Of a DNA stretch of 64,000 nt, positions 16,222 to 25,349 are shown in pieces (within the stretch, counting starts at the first letter, position 1; each line of letters opens with the position of its first letter). Origin of the DNA: Lachnospiraceae bacterium (GTDB taxonomy: Bacteria > Bacillota > Clostridia > Lachnospirales > Lachnospiraceae); the NCBI GenBank assembly GCA_017558145.1, contig JAFYWF010000004.1:1-64000 (forward strand), in the 5' to 3' direction. The position numbers and the translations under genes are program-made. The notes beneath the pieces are model-generated. The model saw only the letters and a program-made list of their open reading frames with translations. It was not told where the DNA came from and made no database searches.

Positions 16222-17817
16222 TTATGCTTTATTAGATACAACCATATACATATTTCCACCGGTTTTAATTACAAATTCTGTCATAGCATCTTCTACATCA
16301 AACCGACCAAAACCTTTTCCTCCAAATCCGCCACCTGGCCTCTGACTTGGATCAAAACCTTCCGGCACTTCTCCGTTTCCAAAGCCACCTGGCCTCTGAC
16401 CCGTTTCAAATCCTTCCGGCATTTCTCCGTTTCCAAAGCCACCTGGCCTCTGACCCGTTTCAAATCCTTCCGGCATTTCTCCGTTTCCAAAGCCACCTGG
16501 TATCATCATTTCTCCACCACTACTTTCTACCACACGTAGCTGTTCTTCTCCTTTCCAAAGAGTGTATGTTTCCCCTTCCGCAAGAGAATCTTTTGAAATA
16601 ATCAAATACGTATAATCATTTGGCATGGATGCATATAAACTTTCTTCACCTTTTACCAATGTAATTTCTTCGCCACCTTTAATTTTATCCTGGAATGTAA
16701 AGACTACATAATTTTGCTGACTTTCTGAAATATGATCCAACATATTGCCTGCTGCCATCACAGTTCCACCATTAATATGAATTCCCTTATCGGAATCAAT
16801 TCCGGCATCCATACTGGTAGCACAAGCAGATGTACAAACCACACCTCCATTAATAACCAGCCATCCATTAGAATCAATTCCATCACCTTCTCCTGTCTGG
16901 CCATTTACACGAATATTTAGATATCCACCATTGATGGTAGTTACAGATACATTATCTTCATTGGTATTGATACCATCATTTCCGGAAATTATATTTACAG
17001 TTCCACCATTAAGTGTTAAATGAAGTTCTGTATCCAATCCTTCATTTTGGGCATAAATATTTAATTTTCCTGTATTTTCTTCACCACCATTAATATTCAT
17101 AGTCATTTTAGAATAAAAAGCACCATCATATTTATGAAGTTTTTTACTGTCTACAATTTCTGTTCCTTCTTCATTTAACTCTACGGATTTATAAATTCTA
17201 GCTACATAAGAACCTGTAATTGTATTATTTGTTCCGTCCGGAATCAAAACATTAGCTCCCGCTGCAGAAGTATCCACATCCTTGGTTGCTTCCTCTTCAT
17301 CTGAAGAACCACACTCATACACATTATAAAAGATTACTGCCGGTGCTACAGAACAAGTGATATTTACATCATCTAATACCAATGTTACCACTGCTTCCGA
17401 ATCATCTTTCGCATCTTCTCCTAAATCTACAGCAATCTGTCCTGCAGATAATTCACCTCTTAATACATATGTTCCCGGCTTTGTAATATGCACAACTGTA
17501 TGCTTTTGAGCTTCCTCTTTAGAATGCTCATCTTCCTTCGTTCCTTCTCCGTAAGTAAAATCTTGCCCTTCTTCATAATAAACAATATCATTGGCTACAT
17601 AGACTGCCTCTTCCGAACTTGTTGTAACCTCATCTCCATCTACCATGATAAGATTATCAGATAACTCTATATAAGAAGCACCTTCCATCTCAAACTTAGA
17701 TTTACCTTCTTCTACCAAAACTTCATCCGTTACATTCGAAGTTTTATCACTGCTACATGCTACGATTGACACACAAAGAAGCAACCCTAATAACAAACTC
17801 ACAATTTTTTTCTTCAT
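16222..17817 (-). CDS. Carbohydrate-binding-domain lipoprotein with GFGNGEMPEG repeats
   Basis: 531 residues. The signal peptide MKKKIVSLLLGLLLCVSIVA ends at a lipobox Cys (VACSS), so it is a surface lipoprotein. Residues about 110-390 repeat beta-strand units with NGG motifs (TMNINGGEENTGKLNIYAQN, LTLNGGTVNIISGNDGINTN), typical of the right-handed beta-helix 'carbohydrate-binding domain-containing' family (DUF4353). Residues about 440-500 are an 18-residue Gly/Pro/Glu repeat, encoded by the 54-bp units listed separately. It ends with a short globular tail. In other Clostridia such proteins lie next to CotH or polyphosphate genes, but not here. Function unknown. Confidence 0.85.
   Translation of the reverse strand: MKKKIVSLLLGLLLCVSIVACSSDKTSNVTDEVLVEEGKSKFEMEGASYIELSDNLIMVDGDEVTTSSEEAVYVANDIVYYEEGQDFTYGEGTKEDEHSKEEAQKHTVVHITKPGTYVLRGELSAGQIAVDLGEDAKDDSEAVVTLVLDDVNITCSVAPAVIFYNVYECGSSDEEEATKDVDTSAAGANVLIPDGTNNTITGSYVARIYKSVELNEEGTEIVDSKKLHKYDGAFYSKMTMNINGGEENTGKLNIYAQNEGLDTELHLTLNGGTVNIISGNDGINTNEDNVSVTTINGGYLNIRVNGQTGEGDGIDSNGWLVINGGVVCTSACATSMDAGIDSDKGIHINGGTVMAAGNMLDHISESQQNYVVFTFQDKIKGGEEITLVKGEESLYASMPNDYTYLIISKDSLAEGETYTLWKGEEQLRVVESSGGEMMIPGGFGNGEMPEGFETGQRPGGFGNGEMPEGFETGQRPGGFGNGEVPEGFDPSQRPGGGFGGKGFGRFDVEDAMTEFVIKTGGNMYMVVSNKA
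16331..16492. repeat. 54-bp tandem repeat, three units, in the lipoprotein gene
   Basis: Units at 16331-16384, 16385-16438 and 16439-16492. Units two and three are identical over all 54 bases; unit one differs at a few positions. Each encodes 18 residues of the pattern GFGNGEMPEGFETGQRPG, so changes in copy number keep the frame. It is likely a length-variable surface linker. Confidence 0.95.
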
Positions 17818-18031
17818 AATAATTTATCCTCTCAAATATGAAATCTATAAAACTCATTACATTGGTATGAATTTTAATAATCTAAGTATACACATTACTT
17901 TTTCACTCTCAAGTTTTAGCTCAAAAATTTCACATTCTTTTCACATTTTTAATATTCTAACAAGTTAATTCTTACTAAAAAACTTTTGGTTAGATGAATT
18001 TGATTCATCATTACAAATTTATTGTTAACGC

Positions 18032-18070
18032 AATAAGGGGCTACATTCTTACAGAATGTAACCCCAATTA
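18032..18070 (-). terminator. Terminator of the TrpB2 gene
   Basis: GGGG-C-TACATTCT (18037-18049) pairs with AGAATGTA-A-CCCC (18053-18065), flanked by AATAA/TTATT. It lies 25 bp beyond the TrpB2 stop. The T-tract is short on the minus side, so termination may be partial. Confidence 0.7.
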
Positions 18071-18088
18071 TTAACATATAAGTTCATT

Positions 18089-19498
18089 TTATACATTTGG
18101 TAATTTAGCAAGAGCCTTCTGAATTTCTTCATCTGTTGGAATATAATCTCCCATTGCCCCATCATTAAATTTCTGATATGCATACATATCAAAATATCCA
18201 GTTCCTGTAAGGCAAAATACAATGTTCTTACTTTCTCCTGTTTCTTTGCATTTCATAGCTTCGTCAATGGCTACTTTAATCGCATGACTACTTTCCGGAG
18301 CCGGCAAAATACCTTCCACTCTGGCAAAAGTTTGAGCCGCTTCAAAAACAGCGGTCTGCTCAACACTTCTGGCTTCCATGAGACCCTGATCGTATAATTC
18401 TGAAACAATAGTACTCATACCATGGTAACGAAGTCCACCGGAATGGCTGGAGGATGGAATAAATCCACTTCCTAATGTATACATTTTCTGCAATGGGCAA
18501 ATCATACCGGTATCACAGTAGTCGTAGGCATACTTTCCTCTGGTTAAGGATGGGCAAGACTTCGGTTCTACTGCAATCAATTGATAATCTGCTTCTCCTC
18601 GAAGCATTTCACCTGCAAATGGAGAAACAAATCCTCCTACATTAGAACCACCACCAGCACAACCAATAATCATATCTGCTTTAATACCATATTTATCTAA
18701 AGCTGCTTTTGTTTCCAATCCTATAATTGACTGATGTAATAATACCTGTGACAATACGGAACCTAACACATAACGATAGCCTTCCTGACTTGTGGCTGCT
18801 TCTACAGCTTCTGAAATCGCACAACCCAAACTTCCTGTAGTTCCAGGAAATTCTGCATTAATCTTACGTCCTACTTCTGTTGTCATCGAAGGAGATGGTG
18901 TCACCTGTGCTCCATAGGTTCTCATTACTTCTCTACGGAATGGCTTTTGTTCATAAGAACATTTTACCATATACACCTGACAATCTAAATCCAAATAAGA
19001 ACATGCCATAGAAAGAGCTGTTCCCCACTGTCCTGCTCCTGTTTCCGTAGTAACACCTTTTAAGCCTTCCTTCTTAGCATAATATGCCTGAGCAATTGCA
19101 GAGTTCAGTTTATGACTTCCGGAAGTATTATTACCTTCAAATTTATAATAAATATGAGCCGGTGTCTGCAATTTTTCTTCTAAACAATATGCACGAACCA
19201 AAGGCGCCGGACGGTACATACGATAAAAATTCCAAATTTCATCTGGAATATCGAAATAAGCAGTAGTATCATCTAATTCCTGCTTTGCCAATTCTCGACA
19301 GAATACCTTAGATAACTCATCCAAAGTAATTGGCTGTTTTGTTTCCGGATTTAACAACGGTGCAGGCTTTTTTTTCATATCTGCTCGTACATTGTACCAC
19401 TGACGTGGCATCTCATGTTCTTCTAAATATATTTTGTAAGGAATTTCTTTATTACTCATGCCTCTCAACGTATGATGTATTCTTTTAAAATACAACAC
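18089..19498 (-). CDS. TrpB2-type tryptophan synthase beta chain
   Basis: About 450 residues from the conserved MSNKEIPYKIYLEEHEMP. The PLP lysine lies in NNTSGSHKLNSA, the phosphate loop is CAGGGSNVGG, and the extended N- and C-termini mark the TrpB2 branch (indole + serine to tryptophan). TrpB2 often stands apart from the trp operon, as here. Start uncertain: AAAGGAG at 19502-19508 suits GTG at 19498 or TTG at 19495, which would add 12-13 residues absent from most relatives. The ATG at 19459 fits the family but has GAGG only 1 base away. The longer extent is given. Confidence 0.9.
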   Translation of the reverse strand: MLYFKRIHHTLRGMSNKEIPYKIYLEEHEMPRQWYNVRADMKKKPAPLLNPETKQPITLDELSKVFCRELAKQELDDTTAYFDIPDEIWNFYRMYRPAPLVRAYCLEEKLQTPAHIYYKFEGNNTSGSHKLNSAIAQAYYAKKEGLKGVTTETGAGQWGTALSMACSYLDLDCQVYMVKCSYEQKPFRREVMRTYGAQVTPSPSMTTEVGRKINAEFPGTTGSLGCAISEAVEAATSQEGYRYVLGSVLSQVLLHQSIIGLETKAALDKYGIKADMIIGCAGGGSNVGGFVSPFAGEMLRGEADYQLIAVEPKSCPSLTRGKYAYDYCDTGMICPLQKMYTLGSGFIPSSSHSGGLRYHGMSTIVSELYDQGLMEARSVEQTAVFEAAQTFARVEGILPAPESSHAIKVAIDEAMKCKETGESKNIVFCLTGTGYFDMYAYQKFNDGAMGDYIPTDEEIQKALAKLPNV

Positions 19499-19793
19499 AC
19501 ACTCCTTTCCTTTTCCTCATTCAAAATTTCTTCCACGCTTATTATATTTTCAAGAAACGCTATATATTGATCAATTACAATAATTCCGTCACTTCTTCAT
19601 GCTAAATCGTTATAGCTTTAAAGCGTTATCTTTTTTTATTATAATCGTTATTTTTTCAGACGCAACCCTTTTTCCTAATTTCTTTATAAACTCTTCATTA
19701 AAACTTTTCTATATTCCGGCAATTTCGTCCGCTTTTTCAAAAGCCATAAACTTCTAAAATCACCACTCTACATAAATAGCCGTTACATAAACA

Positions 19794-22403
19794 TTATATT
19801 TGATCTGTTACATCCAAAATAAACACCTGAAAATACTGTTCTTCGCCTTCTTCCAAATGGCCAAAATCATTAATATATCTCACACTTCCATCTTTTCGAA
19901 TAATACGATATTTTATGTAATCCATTTTCCATTCCGTACTATTAACCTGGCCCCATATTTCTTCTTCAATACGTCGGCGATCTTCAGGATGTACCATTCC
20001 AATAAAAGAATTTCCTACATATTCTCTAAATTCTTCTACAGAATCACATCCAAAAATATGAGCAATGGACATATCTGCTGCAATAATTTCCTGACTTTCA
20101 TTTGCTTTGTATGCAATAAAGCCCCCCGGTGTTTTTGAAAAATCAATCTTTTTATTAAATTGATCTATTTTTGTCTGCATAATCATATCTTCCATCACCT
20201 GATTTAAATGGAAAGTATCATGCTTTTTATTATAGATTCCACGATAATCTACATTTGTTTCATCTTTAATTAACTCTTCAAAATCATCAATATGCATTGG
20301 TCGATAGAATAAGTACCCTTGAGCATAGCGAACCTTCATCTTCGTTAAAAAGTCTGCCTGCTCTTTGGTTTCAACGCCTTCTACAATGATTGGTAGATTC
20401 ATTTCATTAGACATATCAATAATAGATTTTAAAATTGTTAATCCTTTTTGCATATCTTCTTCACGAATATCCAAAAATTTCATATCAATTTTCAAAATAT
20501 CCACTATTGTTTCTTTCAACATATTTAAAGAGGAATATCCACTTCCAAAATCATCCATTAATAAAGTAAATCCTGCCTCTTCCAATTCCTTTAAAATGTC
20601 TAAAATTCTGTTGGCATTGTCTACATAAGCACTTTCCGTAATCTCTACTTTCAAATATGCTTTATCAATTCCATATTTTTTTACCAAATCATTTAATTCT
20701 TTTACTACGTTCATAGACAGCATATCAATACGAGATACGTTGATGGAAATCGGTACCGGTTTAATACCTGCATCCATCCATTTGCGAATATGTCTGCAAG
20801 CTTCTTCCCACACATACAAATCCAAATCACTAATAAAACCATTTTTCTCCAACACAGGAATAAACTGTCCCGGGAAAATCATGCCTCTCTCCGGATGTTT
20901 CCAACGAACTAAGGCCTCTGCTCCTACAATTTTCCCCGTAGTAATACGACATTTTGGTTGTACTGCCAAATAAAACTGTCTACGTTCCAAGGCAATTCTA
21001 GACTCATTTAAAATATCGATTTCCTTTTCCACTTCTTCTGTCATTTTTTCATTATAAACACAGATACGTTTGTCAAAGTTACCGATAACATGCTTTTGTG
21101 CTTCTACAGCATTATCATACATTCCGATGGCATCTGTAGCATCATCCGGAACTTTATATACACCAATGGTAGGTAAAAAACCTACATTTCTGGTTTTTCT
21201 GGAAGAGATTTTCTTCAAATCTTTTTCCAACATTTCTAAAACTTTTTTGTCTCTTGGCAACATGAGCGCAAAATCATCACCACTGATATACGCCGCAATT
21301 CCTCCGTGTATTTTTTCATAATACTTTAATCGGATGGCAATTTCAGACAAAAATAAATCCCCTGCTTTTTTTCCCCACCAACGATTAAATAATTTGAAAT
21401 GTTCAATTCCAATAGCAACGATACAATACTTACCTTTTTCAAAATTCAAACGATAAGTCGCATTTTTCACAAACTGTTCTTTATTATACAAACCAAAACA
21501 AGTAGACTTATCCTCTTGAAGATAATAATCCATAGGAAGTCCTTTTTTAATTTGACGTTTGTTACGACACATGTGCTCTTTTGCTCTGCAGATTAATTCA
21601 TCCAGCATTACAGGTGCACAATCCCAGGCATTTCCTAAAGACACCGTATAAGAAATCTGCCTTTTATCACCAAACTCTACCCAAATTTCCATCCAGCTAT
21701 GAATAACATCCTTAAACTGTTCCTTGGTACAATTCTTTGCTACAACCAAAAACTCATCTCTGTCATATCGAAATGCCAGCACATTCTCATTTTCTAATCT
21801 GGAAATACTCTCTGCTAAAGTACTAAGTACTTTTTCCTTCGTCTCTATTCCATAAGCATCTACTAACTTACGAAAATCATTAATATCAAAATATAACACT
21901 CCACAAGTATCCATATTCTGATATTCTTTTTCTTTTAATTCTTCAAATTTAAAACGATTGTATACATTCGTTAGAGCATCTTTATCCTTAATTTCTACAA
22001 TCTTAAATTTTCCTTTAATATCGATACTATTATCTCTTATAAAAATAAGTGCTTGTTTTTTCCCTCTATTTTCAATGATTAAAACATTCATCCTCCACAT
22101 AGGGTTGCGTCTGCTTTCAAGGTTTGCAATAGCATGATATTCTACTGCAAAAGCACTGTCTGCTTCAGCCTCTACGGTCATATGTTTGGAAAGTTTTTCT
22201 AAAACGGCTTCTCTTTCTTCCGGAACAATACTCTCTACCAGCAGGTACTTTGCCTCATCCCAATTTTGTGGTATATGTATTTCTTCCATAATATGATTTT
22301 CAGTATAGATATAACTGCATGCTCCCGTCTCAATATCTACCGCCAAAATATCAGAATATATATCTACAACAGAATTAATAAATAATTTTTGTAAATAATT
22401 CAT
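19794..22403 (-). CDS. GGDEF-GGDEF-EAL-PAS signalling protein, likely c-di-GMP phosphodiesterase
   Basis: 869 residues, no membrane segment. Order: N-terminal sensory region (1-135), first GGDEF (about 140-300, signature replaced by RYDRDEF), second GGDEF (about 305-470, SGDDFALM), EAL (about 480-725), C-terminal PAS (about 750-869, GFIAYKANESQEIIAADMSI). The EAL catalytic residues all appear present (AEALVRWKHP, NVS, EITES, DDFGSGYSSL, KIDMKFL, EGVET). c-di-GMP hydrolysis is therefore likely. The two GGDEF domains depart from consensus and may sense GTP instead. ATG preceded by GGAGG. Stand-alone gene. Confidence 0.93.
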   Translation of the reverse strand: MNYLQKLFINSVVDIYSDILAVDIETGACSYIYTENHIMEEIHIPQNWDEAKYLLVESIVPEEREAVLEKLSKHMTVEAEADSAFAVEYHAIANLESRRNPMWRMNVLIIENRGKKQALIFIRDNSIDIKGKFKIVEIKDKDALTNVYNRFKFEELKEKEYQNMDTCGVLYFDINDFRKLVDAYGIETKEKVLSTLAESISRLENENVLAFRYDRDEFLVVAKNCTKEQFKDVIHSWMEIWVEFGDKRQISYTVSLGNAWDCAPVMLDELICRAKEHMCRNKRQIKKGLPMDYYLQEDKSTCFGLYNKEQFVKNATYRLNFEKGKYCIVAIGIEHFKLFNRWWGKKAGDLFLSEIAIRLKYYEKIHGGIAAYISGDDFALMLPRDKKVLEMLEKDLKKISSRKTRNVGFLPTIGVYKVPDDATDAIGMYDNAVEAQKHVIGNFDKRICVYNEKMTEEVEKEIDILNESRIALERRQFYLAVQPKCRITTGKIVGAEALVRWKHPERGMIFPGQFIPVLEKNGFISDLDLYVWEEACRHIRKWMDAGIKPVPISINVSRIDMLSMNVVKELNDLVKKYGIDKAYLKVEITESAYVDNANRILDILKELEEAGFTLLMDDFGSGYSSLNMLKETIVDILKIDMKFLDIREEDMQKGLTILKSIIDMSNEMNLPIIVEGVETKEQADFLTKMKVRYAQGYLFYRPMHIDDFEELIKDETNVDYRGIYNKKHDTFHLNQVMEDMIMQTKIDQFNKKIDFSKTPGGFIAYKANESQEIIAADMSIAHIFGCDSVEEFREYVGNSFIGMVHPEDRRRIEEEIWGQVNSTEWKMDYIKYRIIRKDGSVRYINDFGHLEEGEEQYFQVFILDVTDQI

Positions 22404-22528
22404 AGTTCCTCCACTATTCTTTCGTAAATTGAAGCCAAACCACTTTCATTTTTTAGTCATGCTTCCCCATTTTCACTTTGTCTATCATATCGCCCTATTT
22501 ATTTCTTTGCAAGCAAAAGTATACTTTT

Positions 22529-24370
22529 TTATGCATTTTTCTTCCAAATTCTGGATTCATAAGCAGCCAGTTCCTTCTCTTTGCTCTGGGTCGTATATAC
22601 AAGCTCATATTCTTCACCACATGTATAAGCTTTGCATGATTCTTTACTTAAATTACAATCTATGATGAACTCTGTATTTTCTAAAATCCTACGATATACG
22701 AATCTATTTTTCTTTTTATTCAAAACTTCAAATTCACCATAAATAAATGTTTGATCTGATTTTCTTAATGCAATAATATCGCGGTATGCTTGTTGAACCT
22801 CTTTCTTAATTTCCTGCACTAATCCTTCATGATAAGATGGTAATTTTTCATTCCATGGAAGCAACACTCTGCAATGCTCTCTGGTTCCTGCCAAAAGTTC
22901 TTTAAATACTTTATCAGGATTCTGAGTACGACATTTTTCTTCGTAGTAACCTTTCGCTTCTACATCTGTCATCTGATCAATAGATGTAAAATCATAATTT
23001 GCCAGCCCCATTTCATCCCCTTGGAAAACAAATGGCGTTCCCTTTAAGGTAAACTGTAACACTGCAAGCAATTTAGATAATGCAGTATGATAAGTTTTAT
23101 CATTGGTAACTTTGCTTATCATTCTAGGATTATCATGATTGTTATAAAAAATGGACATCCAACAATTATTTCCATAGTTTTCCATCCAATCTATCATATA
23201 ATCACGATAGTAATTTAAATCATACTCATAATCATCCATTCGTACATGTCCTGGTGTTTCTAAATGGTCAAAAGAAAATACCATATCCAATTCTTTTCTT
23301 TCTTCTCCCGTTAACAACTGGCACATTTTCATGCCTACTCCAGGCGTTTCTCCTACAGAAAAAGCATTATGAGGTGCAAAAGCTCTCTCCTGGACTTCTC
23401 TTAAATACTTATGCAAGTTGGGACCATAATAATATTTTTCAATTCCGGGAAATCCCATCATATTTCCGATAGTTTCATCTCCCTGTGGAAGCCCTTCTTC
23501 TTTCGAAATATAGTTAATAACATCCATTCGAAATCCATCCACACCTTTGTCCAACCACCAATTAATCATGTCTACCAATTCATCACGAACTTTTGGATTA
23601 TCCCAATTTAAATCCATCTGTTTTTTTGAGAATAAATGCAAACACCAGGAATCACTCTCTTTATAATAGTTCCAAGCAGGTCCGGAAAAAAAAGAAGTCC
23701 AGTTATTAGGAATATCTTTTCCTTTTCGGAAGAAATAATAATCTCTGTACGGACTATTTTCATCTTCTAATGCTTTTTGGAACCATTCATGTTCATCTGA
23801 AGTATGATTAATTACCAAATCCATAATCAATCGCATATCTCGTTTATGAATTTCATTTAATAATTCATCAAAATCTTCCATGGTTCCAAATTCAGACATT
23901 ATTTTTTTATAGTCACGAATATCGTATCCATTATCATCATTGGGAGAATCGTAGATTGGAGAAAGCCATAAAGCATCCACGCCTAATTCTTTTAAATAAT
24001 CTAATTTATCAATAATACCTCTTAAATCTCCTATTCCATCCCCATCGGTATCATAAAAGCTTCTTGGATAAATCTGATAAAATACAGCTTCCTTCCACCA
24101 CTTTGGTGTAATCTTTCCTTTGGAAGCTACCGGTACATCTCCTTCACTATTAATTAAGTGAAGTAAGGTATCAAAAAATCCTTTTCCCAACTGTTTTTTT
24201 GTTAAATTTTGAATAGTTTTTAATTTCAAATTACCTACCAATGGGTTGGTAATCATTTTTTCAGAAATTCCTAACTGCATCAATACCTTAGCAATCGTAT
24301 CATGACCTATGGGTGATGCATAAATATCTCCTATCTTACTTTCATATGTTAATTTTTTCTGCTTCTTCAT
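22529..24370 (-). CDS. GH13 alpha-glucosidase (oligo-1,6-glucosidase type) with N-terminal extension
   Basis: 613 residues. The TIM barrel begins near residue 91 (WWKEAVFYQIYPRSFYDTDG). Conserved regions: DLVINHTSDEH, GFRMDVINYIS (nucleophile Asp283), VGETPG (acid/base Glu341), YNNHDNPR (near 410). Together these fit the DexB/MalL branch. It acts in the cytosol, as there is no signal peptide. Residues 1-85 (IGDIYASPIGHDTIAKVLMQ and following) are an unusual, mostly helical leader. The start overlaps the GIY-YIG gene by 29 bp; AAAGGAG lies 9 bases upstream. Confidence 0.92.
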   Translation of the reverse strand: MKKQKKLTYESKIGDIYASPIGHDTIAKVLMQLGISEKMITNPLVGNLKLKTIQNLTKKQLGKGFFDTLLHLINSEGDVPVASKGKITPKWWKEAVFYQIYPRSFYDTDGDGIGDLRGIIDKLDYLKELGVDALWLSPIYDSPNDDNGYDIRDYKKIMSEFGTMEDFDELLNEIHKRDMRLIMDLVINHTSDEHEWFQKALEDENSPYRDYYFFRKGKDIPNNWTSFFSGPAWNYYKESDSWCLHLFSKKQMDLNWDNPKVRDELVDMINWWLDKGVDGFRMDVINYISKEEGLPQGDETIGNMMGFPGIEKYYYGPNLHKYLREVQERAFAPHNAFSVGETPGVGMKMCQLLTGEERKELDMVFSFDHLETPGHVRMDDYEYDLNYYRDYMIDWMENYGNNCWMSIFYNNHDNPRMISKVTNDKTYHTALSKLLAVLQFTLKGTPFVFQGDEMGLANYDFTSIDQMTDVEAKGYYEEKCRTQNPDKVFKELLAGTREHCRVLLPWNEKLPSYHEGLVQEIKKEVQQAYRDIIALRKSDQTFIYGEFEVLNKKKNRFVYRRILENTEFIIDCNLSKESCKAYTCGEEYELVYTTQSKEKELAAYESRIWKKNA

Positions 24371-24620
24371 TCGTACTCTTCTCCTTTAAAATAAGTATAT
24401 CTTTCTCACTTCTGGTCAATTGCTTAATTTCCCACTCCCGACGCATGGCTATTTGCTTTTCTTCATAGGTCTCGTAATATACCAATTCAACCGGTCTTCT
24501 TCCTTTCGTATACTTGGCTCCTTTTCCTTCGTTGTGAGCCTGCACTCTTCTTTCTAAATGATTCGTATAACCGGTATAATAAGTTCCATCCTTACATTTT
24601 AATATGTAGGTATAGTGCAT
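24342..24620 (-). CDS. GIY-YIG nuclease-family protein (UPF0213)
   Basis: 92 residues. MHYTYILKCKDGTYYTGYTN is the GIY-YIG beta-hairpin, followed by RRVQAHNEGKGAKYTKGRRP, with the catalytic-type Arg and the downstream Glu in VYYETYEEKQIAMRREWEIK. Single-domain members such as YhbQ/YazA are widespread, with poorly known roles in DNA metabolism. Overlaps the downstream glucosidase by 29 bp, so the two are co-transcribed. Confidence 0.93.
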   Translation of the reverse strand: MHYTYILKCKDGTYYTGYTNHLERRVQAHNEGKGAKYTKGRRPVELVYYETYEEKQIAMRREWEIKQLTRSEKDILILKEKSTNEEAEKINI

Positions 24621-24751
24621 CTGTTGTTTCCTCGTTTTTATATTATTTCATTTTATTTTAACACGAATTACCTATTTTATCAGCAAAAACTAACAGTAGC
24701 CGGATATTCTGTAAATATTTCTGCATTCTTAGTTTCCTTATATACACAAAA

Positions 24752-24773
24752 GGAATGGCATCACACCATTCCC
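24752..24773 (-). terminator. Terminator overlapping the 3' end of spoVAC
   Basis: GGAATGG (24752-24758) pairs with CCATTCC (24767-24773). On the minus strand the stem is followed by TTTTGTG. The hairpin includes the last codons of spoVAC, including its stop. Confidence 0.75.
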
Positions 24774-25246
24774 AAAGTTTTTCCTATCCAATATAACACA
24801 CCTAAAACCCAACTGCTAAAAATTCCATATAAAATAACCGGTCCTGCAATTGTAAAAATCTTACATCCTACTCCAAACACCTGACCTTCTTTTTTAAATT
24901 CAATGGCAGTGGCAGCCACAGAATTTGCAAAGCCGGTAATAGGCACCAATGCTCCCGCACCACCCCATTTTACTATTTTTCCGTACTGGTGAAATGCAGT
25001 TAAAATTACCGAAAATAAAATCAATACTAATGAAGTCCAACTTCCGGCTATTTCTTTTTCCATATTCATATTGTTAGTACAGTAATTAAGAATAAACTGT
25101 CCCAAGATACAAATAATGCCACCACATAAAAAAGCATGGAACATCTGCTTTGCCAAGTTATGTGTAGGTGTTACTTCCTTTACATACTCTTGGTAATCTT
25201 TTTTACGCTCCTCTTCTACAAATTCTTCTACCAGATTTTTAGACAT
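24761..25246 (-). CDS. spoVAC: Stage V sporulation protein AC
   Basis: 161 residues with about four membrane segments. Conserved SpoVAC stretches: PTHNLAKQMFHAFLCGGIIC, FHQYGKIVKWGGAGALVPIT, GFANSVAATAIEFKKEGQVF. SpoVAC is the mechanosensitive channel subunit of the SpoVA complex that moves dipicolinic acid in the forespore inner membrane. It is separated from spoVAA/spoVAB by a GH3 glycosidase gene, and neither spoVAD nor spoVAE is nearby. GGAGG precedes the ATG. It has its own terminator and a candidate forespore promoter, so it is a single-gene unit. Confidence 0.92.
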   Translation of the reverse strand: MSKNLVEEFVEEERKKDYQEYVKEVTPTHNLAKQMFHAFLCGGIICILGQFILNYCTNNMNMEKEIAGSWTSLVLILFSVILTAFHQYGKIVKWGGAGALVPITGFANSVAATAIEFKKEGQVFGVGCKIFTIAGPVILYGIFSSWVLGVLYWIGKTLGMV

Positions 25247-25299
25247 ATTTCCTCCATTCCCTCATGTCCTCACGACACAACTTGCGTATTCCTTTCCGG

Positions 25300-25328
25300 T
25301 AGTATATGTAGAATTCATAATCTTATAC
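25300..25328 (-). promoter_or_regulatory. Candidate forespore (sigma-G/F type) promoter of spoVAC
   Basis: On the minus strand GTATA (25328-25324), a 17-bp spacer and TATACTA (25306-25300) resemble the sigma-G pattern GMATR-N17/18-CATNHTA with one mismatch in each box. Position and gene function agree, but the short motif makes this tentative. Confidence 0.35.
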
Positions 25329-25349
25329 CAGTTACTATTTTTCACACTA

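Noticed and set aside
16331-16492. CRISPR array
   Set aside because: Repeats are directly adjacent with no spacers and encode an in-frame peptide repeat.
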